A stretch of DNA of 64,000 nt from assembly GCA_963734435.1 (NCBI GenBank), contig CAVTHA010000003.1, forward strand, positions 62,001 through 126,000, written 5' to 3'. Below the pieces are notes generated by a model that was not told the DNA's origin, searched no databases, and saw only the letters and a program-made list of their open reading frames with translations. The stretch comes from Bog-756 sp963734435 (GTDB lineage Bacteria; Actinomycetota; Acidimicrobiia; Acidimicrobiales; RAAP-2). Position 1 is the first letter of the stretch; every line of letters starts with the position of its first letter. A program made the translations under genes and the position numbers. This document shows positions 27,109 through 36,692 of this stretch, in pieces.

Positions 27109-28335
27109 TCAGTTCCCTCGCCCGACGGAGAAGCGGTCCGGGGAGCACATCGCCAACACGTCGGAGGCGGTCGCCCGGGCTGACGCCTCGGTGCCGAGCG
27201 CCACCCCGAGCACGGCGGACGCCACCAACCGAGCGCTGTACGGGCCGAGCAGCAGACCTTCGGCACCATGGCCGGTAGCCACGAAGGCATTCGACCAGTC
27301 GGGCAGCCGGCCGAGGATCGGTCGGTTGTCGAGGGTGGCCGGACGGGATCCGACCCGGATGTCGCCGACCGTCGCCCGGGCCAGTCCGGGGGCAGTGCGG
27401 AGGCATTCGCGGAGCAACTGATGGACGCCTTCCGCCGTCGGCCGGTGATCGAATCCGGCGGCGGCCTCCATCGTCCCTCCGCAAGCCACTCTTCCGTCGG
27501 GCCATGGCACCAGGTAGAAGGAGAGGACGGGCTGCACGATGCACCAGGCGCGGCTGTCGGACCCCGGGAGGAGGAGATGGATGATCTGACCCTTCAACGG
27601 CGTCACCGGGAGCCCCGTGCCGAGCATGGCCGCCGTCTGATCCGACCACGCTCCTCCCGCCACCACCAGCGCGCCGGCAGTGACCGTTCCCTCGGACGTG
27701 ATCACGCCCCGGACCACCCCCTTCTGGGTGTCGCCGTCGATCCCGGTGACCGCGGCGTGGATCGTCAGCAGCCCACGGGCGGAGGCGGCGCGCCCGATGG
27801 CAGCGTTGAGCACCCGCCCGTCGACCCGGCGCCCCGCCGGGTTGTACAGGGCGCGCCGGACCGGGCCGAGGGGCGGAAAGTACCGGACGAGGTCCTCGGG
27901 GTCGATCTCCGCCACCGTCGCCGGACAACGGCCCAGGGCCAAGCCGACGGCCTCCTCCATGACCGCGTCGTCTCCCGGACGTTCCGCCACCAACATGGCT
28001 CCGGTGACCGACAATCCGGTGTCGGTCACCCCGTCCTCCGCCAGACGGCCGATCAGGTCTTCGTAGTGGCGGGCCGCGGCGAGACCGAACCTGAAGAGCC
28101 CGGGGTCGGGATCCTGGCTGGTCTCGGGGGAGAGGATGCCCGCCCCGGCGTCGGTGGCGCGACCCGGGTCATGCCGATCGATCAGCACCGTGCGGGCTCC
28201 GGCCGACACCAGTTCGTAGGCGAGCGACGTCCCGACCAGCCCTCCTCCGATGACCACGACGTCGGTCGCGGCGGGACCGGTCACCACCTCCGCCGGTTGG
28301 TCAGGGGTCGGCGACCTCCGGGCATCACCCAGCAC
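27109..28335 (-). CDS. FAD-dependent amino acid/glycine oxidase-like (DAO family)
   Basis: A 408-aa flavoprotein. The dinucleotide fold is DVVVIGGGLVGTSLAYELVS with the ribose-binding acidic end TVLIDRHDPG; the second conserved element GALVVAGGAWS lies mid-protein and the C-terminal FAD-contact region is GDIRVGSRPATLDNRPILG to ATGHGAEGLLLGP. The family oxidises amino or imino acids (glycine oxidase ThiO, sarcosine oxidase, DadA). It starts (GTG) 11 bp inside the end of folD and so is coupled to it; a C1/glycine link is plausible inference. Confidence 0.85.
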   Translation of the reverse strand: MLGDARRSPTPDQPAEVVTGPAATDVVVIGGGLVGTSLAYELVSAGARTVLIDRHDPGRATDAGAGILSPETSQDPDPGLFRFGLAAARHYEDLIGRLAEDGVTDTGLSVTGAMLVAERPGDDAVMEEAVGLALGRCPATVAEIDPEDLVRYFPPLGPVRRALYNPAGRRVDGRVLNAAIGRAASARGLLTIHAAVTGIDGDTQKGVVRGVITSEGTVTAGALVVAGGAWSDQTAAMLGTGLPVTPLKGQIIHLLLPGSDSRAWCIVQPVLSFYLVPWPDGRVACGGTMEAAAGFDHRPTAEGVHQLLRECLRTAPGLARATVGDIRVGSRPATLDNRPILGRLPDWSNAFVATGHGAEGLLLGPYSARLVASAVLGVALGTEASARATASDVLAMCSPDRFSVGRGN

Positions 28336-28777
28336 GCTGTTCCGCGGCGCGCACGGTCTGTTCGAGCAGGACGGCGATGGTCATCGGTCCGACTCCTCCG
28401 GGTACCGGTGTGACCAAGCGTGCCACCGCCCTGGCCTCATCGAACTCGACATCTCCGGTATTGCCCGCGTTGTACCCGGCGTCGATCACCACCGCGCCCG
28501 GTTTGATCCAGTCACCTCGGACGAACCTGGGTCTTCCGACCGCGGCCACGAGTATGTCCGCCGTCGCCGCCATCTCCTCGAGCCGGCGCGTACGCGAATG
28601 GCAGTAGGTCACCGTGGCGTCACCAGCCAGCAGGAGCATCCCGACCGGCTTCCCGAGGATCGGGCTTCGCCCGATGACCACGGCGTGCTGCCCGGTCGGA
28701 TCCACGTCGTACTCGTCGAGGAGCCTGATGATCCCGGCAGGTGTGCAGGACGCGAAGCCCGGTAGACCGAAGGCCAT
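28325..28777 (-). pseudogene. folD: FolD, C-terminal part
   Basis: NAD(P)-binding half of methylenetetrahydrofolate dehydrogenase/cyclohydrolase: CTPAGIIRLLDEY, the cofactor loop AVVIGRSPILGKPVGMLLL, VTYCHSRT, and the terminal signature VTPVPGGVGPMTIAVLLEQT. Frame differs from the N-terminal half by +1 at about 28780, where the conserved SFAxMAFGLPGF bridge is broken. The conserved residues on both sides argue for a sequence error. Confidence 0.8.
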
Positions 28778-28779
28778 CG

Positions 28780-29153
28780 ACCGCGAACGAATGCATGGTC
28801 ACTCCGTCGACATCCTTCTCCGGTGCGATCGCTTCGAACGAAGCCCGCTCGTCCACTTGGGGAGGCACCGGATGCTGGAGAAGGATGCCGTCCACTGCGC
28901 CGTCGGTTGACAAGGCACGAACCTCGTTCACCACCTCGGACGTGGTGGCCTCCTCCGGAAGCTCGAGGAGCCGGGACTCGACACCGGCCAGCCTTGCTCG
29001 GGAGCGTTTCATCGCCACGTAGGTGACCGATCCGGGATCCCTGCCCACCAGCACCGTCGCCAGACAGGGGCGGCGCCCGGTCCGGGCGTGCACGACTCGG
29101 GCGCGTTCGGCCGCGCCCGCCAGCAGCCGGCCGGCGAGACCGTTTCCGTCCAT
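28780..29153 (-). CDS. folD: FolD bifunctional methylenetetrahydrofolate dehydrogenase/cyclohydrolase, N-terminal part
   Basis: Folate-binding half: LATVLVGRDPGSVTYVAMKRS includes the catalytic Lys and Tyr of the YVxxKxK motif (here YVAMKRS), then GILLQHPVPPQVDE and PEKDVDGVTMHSFA, which matches the PxKDVDGFH family motif. The enzyme interconverts methylene-, methenyl- and formyl-tetrahydrofolate. I start at the ATG at 29153, 20 bp past the methyltransferase stop. The joined length (about 276 aa) is normal. Methyltransferase, FolD and the DAO oxidase form a probable operon. Confidence 0.82.
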
Positions 29154-29173
29154 GACCTCGGCGCCGCCGGTCG

Positions 29174-29944
29174 TCACCGAGCAACTCCGTCGAGACCGCG
29201 CCGGTCGGCGACCCGCTTCCCGATCAGACTGCGCAGTCCGATCGGCAGCTGCTCCGCGCCGAACGACGACCCGACCTCGGCCTCGACCCCTTCGCCGGCC
29301 AAGAGGGCAGGCAGCCGCCCGGTGTCGATGAGGACGTTGTCGTGCCGCTCGTCGTCGCGTCGCCACGTTCCGTCGCCGTTGCGGACGAAGGTGGTCATGT
29401 CCCGCACGTACCGTTCCCGTGTCGGGGAGGAATAACGCGTGACGATGGCCCAGTCGTCGCCGACCCGTCCGGAGCTTTCCATGGCCGTCCGGGCGGATCC
29501 CCACTCGAGGTCACAGATGTCGACGGCCAGGACCCCTCCGGTCCTGAGCGCTCCAGCCATCGCCCGGAGCGCCTGCTCGACGGCCGATTCGTCGGCCAGG
29601 TAGTTCAGCGCATGCCCGACGCCCACGACGGCGTCGGCGTCGGGAACGACGTCGTAGGGCAGGGTCAGCCGGCGGATGTCGGTGCCGTCGGGACAAGCGC
29701 TGCGGGCCAGGTCGAGCATGGCCGGGGAGGCGTCGGTAGCCATGACCCGGTGGCCGGCCCCGACCAGCGCGGCAGTGAGCAGCCCGCTACCGCAGCCGAT
29801 CTCGAGGACGAGGCCTCTTCGCTCGAGCACCGGCTCGAGCAGGTGCAGGATGTCTGGCGCGTGAGCCTCGGCGTGGAAGCCGAAGCCCCGGTGGTGAACG
29901 GTGGCGAGATCGTGGCGGTAGTAGGGCTCGGAGTTCGGGTGCAT
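29174..29944 (-). CDS. Class I SAM-dependent methyltransferase
   Basis: A 256-aa protein. SAM motif I is VLEIGCGSGLLTAALVGAGH, then VMATDASPAML (acidic loop) and DADAVVGVGHALNYLADE, followed by a LRTGGVLAVDICD strand, a Methyltransf_25-type order. The substrate is unknown. ATG start at 29944; first gene of the folD operon. Confidence 0.83.
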   Translation of the reverse strand: MHPNSEPYYRHDLATVHHRGFGFHAEAHAPDILHLLEPVLERRGLVLEIGCGSGLLTAALVGAGHRVMATDASPAMLDLARSACPDGTDIRRLTLPYDVVPDADAVVGVGHALNYLADESAVEQALRAMAGALRTGGVLAVDICDLEWGSARTAMESSGRVGDDWAIVTRYSSPTRERYVRDMTTFVRNGDGTWRRDDERHDNVLIDTGRLPALLAGEGVEAEVGSSFGAEQLPIGLRSLIGKRVADRRGLDGVAR

Positions 29945-30090
29945 TGGCCGTCCTTGGGTCGGCCCATTGTGGCAAAGACGCGGCCGGCCACTCCCGGGCA
30001 GGGCATCGGGGTGCCGGTCAGGGGGCCTTCGCCGGGGCAGGCTGTTAGTTTCTAGATGACCGGTAGGTTTACCTAGTTCGGGGGACAGAG

Positions 30091-31026
30091 GTGCAGCTCA
30101 ATCCGTATATCGTGCTGGGCAGCGCGGTGGTGGGGTTCCTGGTCGGGCTCACGGGCGCTGGGGGCGGAGCGTTGATGACGCCCATGCTGATCCTCCTGTT
30201 CGGCATCAAGCCTTCGACGGCCATCTCCAGCGACCTGGTGGCGGCCGTGGTCATGCGACCGGTCGGCGCCTTCGTGCATCTGAGGAAGGGAACCGTCAAC
30301 CTCCATCTCGTCGGATGGATGGTGGCCGGCTCGGTGCCGATGGCGTTCCTCGGTGCGTACATCCTGCACCTGCTGGGCAACGCCAAGTCGGCCGAGAACA
30401 CCATTCAGATCATGTTGGGCAGCGCCTTGCTACTGGGTGCAGCGGCCATGGTCCTCCGTCTCGCCGTGGACAAGCGTCTCGGGAACTCGCGCGACGGAGT
30501 GGTCCACCACGCCAACGTCCGACCTCTCCCCACCGTGCTGATCGGAATGGTAGGAGGGCTGGTCGTGGGCATGACCTCGGTGGGCTCGGGCTCGCTGATG
30601 ATCGTCCTGCTCTTGTTCGTGTACCCGATGCTGGGCGCGAACCAGCTGGTGGGGACCGACCTGACCCAGGCGGTCCCGCTGACACTGGCCGCAGCACTGG
30701 GTGCCCTGGCTTTCGGCCACGTCGAATTCGCCGTCACGACCTCCCTCATCATCGGGAGCGTCCCGGCCGTGCTCGTCGGTTCCTACCTCTCGTCGCGGGC
30801 GCCGGACCGCTACGTGCGTCCAGCCATCACCTTCGTGATCTTCGCATCGGGCCTCAAGTACGTCGGCGTGGGCACCACGGCGCTGGGGTGGATCCTGTGC
30901 GCCATCCTTCTGGGGGGGGCGGCGATGTGGTTGGCCTATGTGCGCCCGTGGAACAAGGGAGTGCTCCCCGGGGGCACGGTCGAGACGGCGGCGCGTGAAA
31001 CGGTCGCCGACGGGCGATCCCCGTAG
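30091..31026 (+). CDS. TauE/SafE-family anion permease
   Basis: A 311-aa polytopic membrane protein of the sulfite/sulfoacetate/organosulfur exporter family. The two repeats each carry the signature GLTGAGGGALMTPML (residue 19 on) and GMTSVGSGSLMIVLLL (about 160 on), with about eight membrane segments. GTG start at 30091 with a purine-rich GGGGGACAGAG before it. A short inverted repeat TAGGT-TT-ACCTA lies about 20 bp upstream. The transported anion is not predictable. Confidence 0.88.
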   Translation: MQLNPYIVLGSAVVGFLVGLTGAGGGALMTPMLILLFGIKPSTAISSDLVAAVVMRPVGAFVHLRKGTVNLHLVGWMVAGSVPMAFLGAYILHLLGNAKSAENTIQIMLGSALLLGAAAMVLRLAVDKRLGNSRDGVVHHANVRPLPTVLIGMVGGLVVGMTSVGSGSLMIVLLLFVYPMLGANQLVGTDLTQAVPLTLAAALGALAFGHVEFAVTTSLIIGSVPAVLVGSYLSSRAPDRYVRPAITFVIFASGLKYVGVGTTALGWILCAILLGGAAMWLAYVRPWNKGVLPGGTVETAARETVADGRSP

Positions 31027-31056
31027 CGGCCGGAACCTGGCGGGGACGGAAGGCGA

Positions 31057-31446
31057 CTAGTCGTCTCCCGACAGCATGGCTGTGACCTGGGCCATGTCGA
31101 AGTAGTCGCGCCAGGCGCTGATCTTGCCGTCGCGGATCTCGAATGTCCCCATCACCGGGAGTGACGCCACTTTGGCCCCGAGGTGGAAGGTGTCCACGCG
31201 CTCGGTGAGAACGACGTCCTCGTCCTCCACGGCCAGATGCAGGGTCTCGATCTTCACGCTCTCGAACATGCCGAAGAAACCGGCGATGAAGGCGATGGTG
31301 GCGTCGATGCCCACGGCTGGGTCCAACGGAATGTTGTGGTACACGACGTCGTCCGTGAAGAACCGGCGGAGCCCTTCCGCGTCATTCTCCTCGAAGGCGG
31401 CGCACATGTCCCGAACCACCTGCTCCGCATCCTTGGCATTGCCCAT
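31057..31446 (-). CDS. Limonene-1,2-epoxide hydrolase-like protein
   Basis: A 129-aa NTF2-fold protein of the LEH type. The catalytic Asp-Arg-Asp arrangement is visible: TERVDTFHLG supplies the Arg and first Asp, and AWRDYFDM the second. FEIRDGKISAWRDYFD is the family C-terminal signature. The enzyme adds water to an epoxide in one step. The frame is open to 31479, but an AAGGGG site precedes the ATG at 31446. Confidence 0.85.
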   Translation of the reverse strand: MGNAKDAEQVVRDMCAAFEENDAEGLRRFFTDDVVYHNIPLDPAVGIDATIAFIAGFFGMFESVKIETLHLAVEDEDVVLTERVDTFHLGAKVASLPVMGTFEIRDGKISAWRDYFDMAQVTAMLSGDD

Positions 31447-31706
31447 GGCACACCCCTTGTCCTCGACCAGACACCTCACGTTAGCCAGACGGCGGCTCTA
31501 GGGTCCTCGGCACGCCCATCAGGGTTGTTCGTACAGAGCCTCCCACCGCTGCGGCAGTATCGACGCTGCACGGGAAAGGAGACCAGGGCGCCGAAGTTGC
31601 GTGTTCACAACGGCACGGCTTCGCTCGACGGGTACGCGGCCCCATCGGTCGCCCAGGGTTCGTTTGGCCCTGGGGGGCGGGCGGGACGAGCAGGTAGGCG
31701 TCCCGA

Positions 31707-32147
31707 TCACGAGTTGGTGTGCCGTCGACGGCCCGGTTTGCGATGCCGTCGGCCATGCCTTGCCAGCCGACCCTCGGTGACGAGCTCGTCCCGGCGGGAG
31801 AGACGGTGTCCGGGGAGGGAGTGGGGCGGGATCCCGTGCCTGGGATCAAGGTGTCCCGGGTGGACCGGCGGTCCACCGGCTCGGCCAGTCTGGCCCGAGA
31901 TGGCCGTGGCCATGACCACCCCGAGGACGGCGCCGGTGGCCACCAGCTGTGCCCCGGTCCCACCGGGGTCCATCACCCTCCGACCGTGGGTCCTCCCGAC
32001 CGAAGCGGCGGCGACCGCGGGCACGGGGCTCGACGCCGCGCTCCGGTCTTGCAGCGCAGGAGTGGTGGTGCAGCCGGCTGCCGCCAGCGTGGCGCCGACC
32101 GCCAGGACTCCGGCCAGGCACCGGCGCAGCACCATCCGTGTCCCCAT
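31707..32147 (-). CDS. Putative lipoprotein, possibly frameshifted
   Basis: Begins MGTRMVLRRCLAGVLAVGA, then a lipobox LAAAGC, giving a lipid-modified Cys around residue 29, followed by a Ser/Ala/Pro-rich stretch and a hydrophobic AQLVATGAVLGVVMATAIS segment. The last third is arginine/histidine-rich and looks out of frame; the +1 frame (toward 31481) gives a more plausible tail (DTVSPAGTSSSPRVGW). No homologue recognised. The start could also be the ATG at 32135. Confidence 0.45.
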   Translation of the reverse strand: MGTRMVLRRCLAGVLAVGATLAAAGCTTTPALQDRSAASSPVPAVAAASVGRTHGRRVMDPGGTGAQLVATGAVLGVVMATAISGQTGRAGGPPVHPGHLDPRHGIPPHSLPGHRLSRRDELVTEGRLARHGRRHRKPGRRRHTNS

Positions 32148-32420
32148 TTCGGTGGTTCGAGCCCGGTCGCAGCGTAGAATCGGTATTGACCAGGCATTTT
32201 CCATATGGAGTGTCGTCAGACGACCATACCGAGCGGGCCAGTGAAAATGGGGTTCTCAACCCGACCGGAGACATCGTCGGGCGGGTCCGGGAGCCCGGCG
32301 ACGACGGTGGGTCGCGGTCGGGCGCCATCGTGAACATGACGGCGGCGGGGTGGTGGAGTGTTTGCATCGGCCGCCGCCGGGCGCCGACCGGTGACCGGCC
32401 CACGGCCGTACACTGCGGGT

Positions 32421-32771
32421 GTGTACTACTACGGGCATGGATCATGGATCGCCATCGTGATCTTCGCTGGTGTGCTGGTGGTGCGAGTGCTCACTTCGCA
32501 ACGCCGCCGGGGGAGTCGTCGCGGGAGTCGTCCTCCGGCCAGCTCGTTCACCGCGCCCCGCCCGGGGCCTCCCGCCGGGCCGGACGCCATTCGAACGCCA
32601 TCCACGGGACGGCCTGGGGAGACGGGACTGGCGCCCGGCTGGTTCCGGGACCCGACCGGCCGGCACGAGCAGCGCTACTGGTCAGGAAGCGACTGGACCG
32701 ATCACGTCGTCGACGAGGGCGTCCCGGCCACCGACCCGGCCCCTCCCACCCCTCGGCGAGATCCGGGCTGA
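32421..32771 (+). CDS. Membrane-anchored DUF2510 protein
   Basis: A 116-aa protein starting at GTG with a hydrophobic helix YGHGSWIAIVIFAGVLVVRVL, then an Arg-rich and Pro/Ser-rich linker, then the DUF2510 domain LAPGWFRDPTGRHEQRYWSG followed by SDWTDHV. DUF2510 is a short actinobacterial domain with conserved WxxDP and RxWdG residues, of unknown function, often at the end of membrane proteins. TACACT lies 6 nt before the GTG, fitting a leaderless transcript. Confidence 0.75.
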   Translation: MYYYGHGSWIAIVIFAGVLVVRVLTSQRRRGSRRGSRPPASSFTAPRPGPPAGPDAIRTPSTGRPGETGLAPGWFRDPTGRHEQRYWSGSDWTDHVVDEGVPATDPAPPTPRRDPG

Positions 32772-32809
32772 GCCGGCGCCGACCCGGCGTCCCACACCGG
32801 GGGTCGATG

Positions 32810-33112
32810 TCAGGGTTGGTAGAGGGTGCCGTAGGCCTGGCTGGCGGCGTCGGCCTGCCGGCGGCACTGGGCCACAGCCCATTGCCGCGTCGCCCGGTCC
32901 ACGGCCAGGGTCGTCCAGCCCGGGCCGTCCTCGTCGCTCAGGTGGATCAACAGGGTGTGTGCGTCGTGCTCGACCCGTAAGCGGTGCCGAGGGTTGGACT
33001 CCTCGTGCAGCCCCCGCCTTCGCTCGCTCGGATCGCCGGTGTCGGCGACGAAGGACGTCCATCTGCGGTGTCCCGTAGGTCGGGGGAGCCTTGCTGGGGG
33101 ACCGGTCGCCAC
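32810..33112 (-). CDS. Small hypothetical protein
   Basis: About 100 aa from a GTG at 33112. The C-terminal half reads like a folded protein (TLLIHLSDEDGPGWTTLAVD, then RATRQWAVAQCRRQADAASQ), with an amphipathic final helix. The N-terminal part is weak and the start is uncertain. The frame is open far upstream, where it is clearly a shadow. No family recognised. Confidence 0.45.
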   Translation of the reverse strand: MATGPPARLPRPTGHRRWTSFVADTGDPSERRRGLHEESNPRHRLRVEHDAHTLLIHLSDEDGPGWTTLAVDRATRQWAVAQCRRQADAASQAYGTLYQP

Positions 33113-33209
33113 GGCCTGCAACTCTAGCGACCGGCGCGTGGCTTTCGGCCCTGCCCATGGAGGTCGCGCTGGTAAGCTGGCGGCCAGAGCCACCGTGGAG
33201 GAGGTGCTC

Positions 33210-33721
33210 ATGTGGGTCGTCGCCGGAGTCTTGATCGGCCTGGTGGTTCTGGTGTCGCTGGTCGGTTTCCACTCGGGACCGCATGCCCACGTCGTGGCCG
33301 CCGCCGTCGGCTGTTCTCGCCGCAGCCTGGTTCGTGCTGATGGCGGTCGATGGGCGACTCGGCTCCCGTCCTCTGGGCGCTGTTGAGCGCCGACCTGGTG
33401 GTATCGGTGGGCGTCGGCGTCATGGCCTGGAGCGGCCTGACGCACGCGTCGCTCGGTGGCGGCACCGCGGTCCAGCACCTGAGCTCGATCGAGAGCGCCG
33501 AGGGTGTGGCCGTGAGCGACCTGTCCCCTGAGGGCATCGTCCGCGTCCGCGGTGAGCAGTGGTCGGCGGTCGTCGGTCAACGGGACGGTCCGGGCGGGAC
33601 ACGGGTCCAGGTCCTCCGGGCCGCCGGGGTCCACCTCGAGGTCTGGGGCGAGGATGCCGAGGCGGGCCACTCAGCGGCATCGTTCCAGCTCGACCAGGGC
33701 GAGAGCGAGGAGCCGGAGCAC
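33210..33721 (+). pseudogene. NfeD-like membrane protein, frame broken twice
   Basis: A strong GGAGGAGGT site precedes the ATG at 33210 (WVVAGVLIGLVVLVSLVGF). The sequence then changes frame twice by +1 (about 33310 and 33350): AVLAAAWFVLMAVDGRLGS in the second, VLWALLSADLVVSVGVGV in the third. It ends in the OB-fold domain typical of NfeD: GVAVSDLSPEGIVRVRGEQW, then VQVLRAAGVHLEVW. NfeD proteins work with the SPFH protein encoded next. The order and spacing are as in intact nfeD-slipin operons, so the breaks may be sequence errors. Confidence 0.6.
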
Positions 33722-34609
33722 ATGATCGTCGGCCTCGTGGTCGGGGATCGCCGTCCTGTTCCTCCTGGTCATGCTCGGGCTCTCGGTCAAGATCGTCCGC
33801 GAGTACCAGCGGATCGTGCTGTTCCGGCTTGGGCCGGGCCATCGGCATCAGAGGTCCCGGCCTGGTCCTGGTCAACCCGGTCACCGACCGGGTCTCGTGG
33901 GTGGACCTCCGGGAGCGGTTCCTCGAGATCCCGCAGCCAGACGGCCATCACCCAGGACAACGCCTCGATCTCGATCGACTTCATCATCTTCTACAAGGTC
34001 GTCGACCCGTCCATGTCGGTGCTCCAGGTGCAGAACTTCGCCGCCGCCGCTCAGAACGTGGCGGCGACGACCCTGCGCAGCGTGGTCGGCGACATGCCCC
34101 TCGACGACGTGCTGTCGAAGCGCGAGGAGATGAACGCGTCGCTCCGGGTCCGGCTCGACGAGGTCACCGAGCGCTGGGGGGTGAAGGTGACCACGGTGGA
34201 GGTCCGCGAGGTCAACCCGCCCACCGGCGTGCTCGAGGCCATGACCCGCCAGATGTCGGCCGAGCGAACCCGGCGAGCAGCGATCACCGAGGCCCAGGGC
34301 CAGAAACAGGCGGCCATCACCCTCGCCGAGGGGGACAAGCAGGCAGCCATCCTCGGAGCCGAGGGCGAGCGCCAGTCCGCCATCCTGCGGGCCGAAGGGC
34401 TGGCCGCCGGTCTGGAGAAGATCCTCGTCGTCGGCGAGGGTCTCGACCGGAACACCATGCAGCTCCAGTACCTCGAGACCCTCAAGCAGATCGGCACGGC
34501 CCCCTCGACCAAGATCGTCGTGCCCATGGAGTTGGCCGGGTTGCTCAACGGGCTGCGCGGCTCGGTTCCCGCCGCGCCGCCCAGTGGGCCGGGAGGACCG
34601 GCCGACTGA
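33722..34609 (+). pseudogene. Slipin / SPFH (band 7) protein, N-terminus frame-broken
   Basis: Membrane-associated scaffold protein. The first 70 residues are spread over three frames by +1 changes near 33748, 33830 and 33940: MIVGLVVG, then IAVLFLLVMLGLSVKIVREY QRIVLFRLG, then RAIGIRGPGLVLVNPVTDRV. The rest is intact: TQDNASISIDFIIFYKVVDP, the SPFH core VAATTLRSVVGDMPLDDVL, the coiled coil MSAERTRRAAITEAQGQKQA, and the C-terminal oligomerisation region QLQYLETLKQIGTAPSTKIV. A GGAG site precedes the ATG. Removing single bases in short G/C runs restores one frame. Confidence 0.72.
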
Positions 34610-34720
34610 GTTCTGCGCGTCGTCCGGAACTTGCACCGCCGGGCATGGTGCCGCCGGGCATGGCGCCCCCCGCCGGCCGTCGGGTGTCGGCCGACCCCAT
34701 CCCTATTAGGTTTCCAAGCC

Positions 34721-35713
34721 ATGGCCCACGTCGCCGCTGAACCGCGCTACGAGCGAATGACCTATCACCGGTGCGGCCGGAGCGGCCTCCAACTCCCGGT
34801 CGTCTCGCTCGGCCTCTGGCAGAATTTCGGCGACTCCGGCCGCCCCGAGGACGCCACCGCCATGTTGACCAGTGCCTTCGACATGGGCATCACCCACTTC
34901 GACCTGGCCAACAACTACGGCCCGCCCTACGGTGCAGCCGAGAGCACGCTGGGCCGGGTACTGCACGAGTCGCTCGCCCCCTATCGCGACGAGCTGGTCA
35001 TCTCCACCAAGGCGGGGTACGACATGTGGCCCGGCCCCTACGGGGACGGGGGCTCGCGCAAGTACTTGCTGGCCAGCCTGGATGCCAGCCTGCGGCGGAT
35101 GGGGATCGACTACGTCGACATCTTCTACTCCCACCGCTTCGACCCGGAGACCCCGTTGGAGGAGACATTGGGCGCCCTCGACACCGCGGTGCGCCAGGGC
35201 AAGGCCCTCTACGCCGGAATCTCGTCCTACTCGCCCGAGGCGACGGCGGAGGCGGCGGCGATCCTCTCCGCCCTCGGGACGCCGCTCCTCATCCACCAGC
35301 CCTCATACTCGATGTTCGACCGCTGGATCGAGCGAGGGCTGCTCGACACGCTCGAGGGCCTCGGGGTGGGTTGCGTCGTGTTCTCACCACTCGCCCAGGG
35401 GGTCCTCACCGACCGCTATCTCGACGGCGTTCCTGACGATTCGCGAGCCCGGAGATCGGACACGCTGCATCCGGCGTTCCTGGGTGAGGAGATTCTCGGC
35501 AAGGTCCGGGCCCTGCGCGAGGAGGCCGGTCGGCGCGGCCAGACCATGGCCCAGATGGCACTGGCCTGGACGGTCCGGGATCCCCGGGTCACCTCGACCC
35601 TGGTCGGGGCGAGCTCGCTGGCCCAGCTCCAACAGAACGTGGCCATGATCGACAACCTCGACTTTTCTGCCGAGGAGCTGGAACGGATCGAGAAGGTCGT
35701 CGCCCATCGTTGA
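34721..35713 (+). CDS. Aldo/keto reductase (YghZ/AKR14-like)
   Basis: A 330-aa (beta/alpha)8 NADPH-dependent oxidoreductase. The catalytic tetrad is visible: Asp and Tyr in HFDLANNYGPPYGAAE, Lys in VISTKAGYDMWPG, His in DIFYSHRFDPETPLEE. YGPPYGAAE and the GPYGDGGSRKYL block are typical of L-glyceraldehyde-3-phosphate reductase-like members acting on small aldehydes such as methylglyoxal. The chosen ATG at 34721 gives the normal N-terminus (MTYHRCGRSGLQLPVVSLG). Confidence 0.88.
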   Translation: MAHVAAEPRYERMTYHRCGRSGLQLPVVSLGLWQNFGDSGRPEDATAMLTSAFDMGITHFDLANNYGPPYGAAESTLGRVLHESLAPYRDELVISTKAGYDMWPGPYGDGGSRKYLLASLDASLRRMGIDYVDIFYSHRFDPETPLEETLGALDTAVRQGKALYAGISSYSPEATAEAAAILSALGTPLLIHQPSYSMFDRWIERGLLDTLEGLGVGCVVFSPLAQGVLTDRYLDGVPDDSRARRSDTLHPAFLGEEILGKVRALREEAGRRGQTMAQMALAWTVRDPRVTSTLVGASSLAQLQQNVAMIDNLDFSAEELERIEKVVAHR

Positions 35714-35728
35714 CCGGCGGCCCCTGGG

Positions 35729-36529
35729 TCAGCGGTTGGGCTCGATCGAGGTGAGCTTGATCGCCATGTGCTCCTGGTAGCGCACCGACCCCAACGGGCC
35801 GGCCTGCTGCGATACGTTCACCGTCTCCACCTGGCGGAGGATGAGCCCGGTGGAGGCCGACAGCCAGTAGTCGTTGGGGTTGGAGCCCGATTCCGACCCG
35901 GCGAACGAGAGGGTCAGACGGGTGTGGACGGCCGGAACGCCGCTCCCACCCACATCGATTCGCGCCGCGCCGATCACCTGGCCGGTGATGAGGACGGTCT
36001 GGCCCGTGGCGTGACAGGTGGTCTGCCACCGCTCGCCGATGACCGGGCTCGGCGGGAGCAGGTAGGTGCCGGCCGGACACTCGACGACCATGGTCGTCTG
36101 GGTCCCGGCGATCTCTTCGTAGGAGGGGACAGAAGTGATGCTCAGCGCCCTACCCGGCGACGGGCAGGTCACCAGCCCCTCGATGTGCTCCTCGAACGGC
36201 TCCCATCTGATGGTGGAGCACCGGGCGTCGGTGACGATCATGTCCGTGGACCTGGGGAAGGGCCGAGTGATATCACCGGCGCTCAAGTGCTCGTCGCCCG
36301 ACGTGAGGTAGCGGTAGACCCCCGGAGGCGGCAGGTCGGGCCCAGCGTCGGCGGCTTCCGACCCTTGGCCCTGTCGGTAGAGGCGCAGCGCCTGCCGCAG
36401 GTCGATCGGTGTCGTCGGGCTCCGAAGGATGAAGAACCACACACCGGCGGCGACGGCGACGACGAGGACCGCCACCCCCATGCCGAGTGCCCACAGACGG
36501 TGGTGGCTGAACCAGGTCAGTGCCGGCAT
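35729..36529 (-). CDS. Membrane-anchored protein, function unknown
   Basis: A 266-aa protein with a single N-terminal membrane helix (HRLWALGMGVAVLVVAVAAG) and a large outside domain rich in beta-strands. The domain has regular Cys residues (DARCSTIRW, LVTCPSPGR, VVECPAGTY, TTCHATGQ) that could make two disulfides. I do not recognise the family; the general look (GVYRYLTSGDE at the start, a C-terminal SVRYQEHMAIKLTSIEP) suggests a lipid- or ligand-binding beta protein. Start ATG at 36529; divergent from the VOC gene. Confidence 0.68.
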   Translation of the reverse strand: MPALTWFSHHRLWALGMGVAVLVVAVAAGVWFFILRSPTTPIDLRQALRLYRQGQGSEAADAGPDLPPPGVYRYLTSGDEHLSAGDITRPFPRSTDMIVTDARCSTIRWEPFEEHIEGLVTCPSPGRALSITSVPSYEEIAGTQTTMVVECPAGTYLLPPSPVIGERWQTTCHATGQTVLITGQVIGAARIDVGGSGVPAVHTRLTLSFAGSESGSNPNDYWLSASTGLILRQVETVNVSQQAGPLGSVRYQEHMAIKLTSIEPNR

Positions 36530-36692
36530 GTCGCGCCCCTGTCTAGTCGCGCTCGGGACGCCGGTGGGAGCGGCCCGGCCCCCCAACCGGCCACCGCCCC
36601 GAGCGGCAGCGAGGCGGACGGCGACCTGACCCGGCCGCCCTACGATGGCGCCGACGCCACAGATGGCGACGCGACAGACAGGTGGTGTCCCA

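Noticed and set aside
34640..34672. Short tandem repeat GCCGGGCATGGTGCC/GCCGGGCATGGCGCC
   Set aside because: Two near-identical 15-bp units in the gap after slipin; too short and too close to local codon bias to claim a repeat element.
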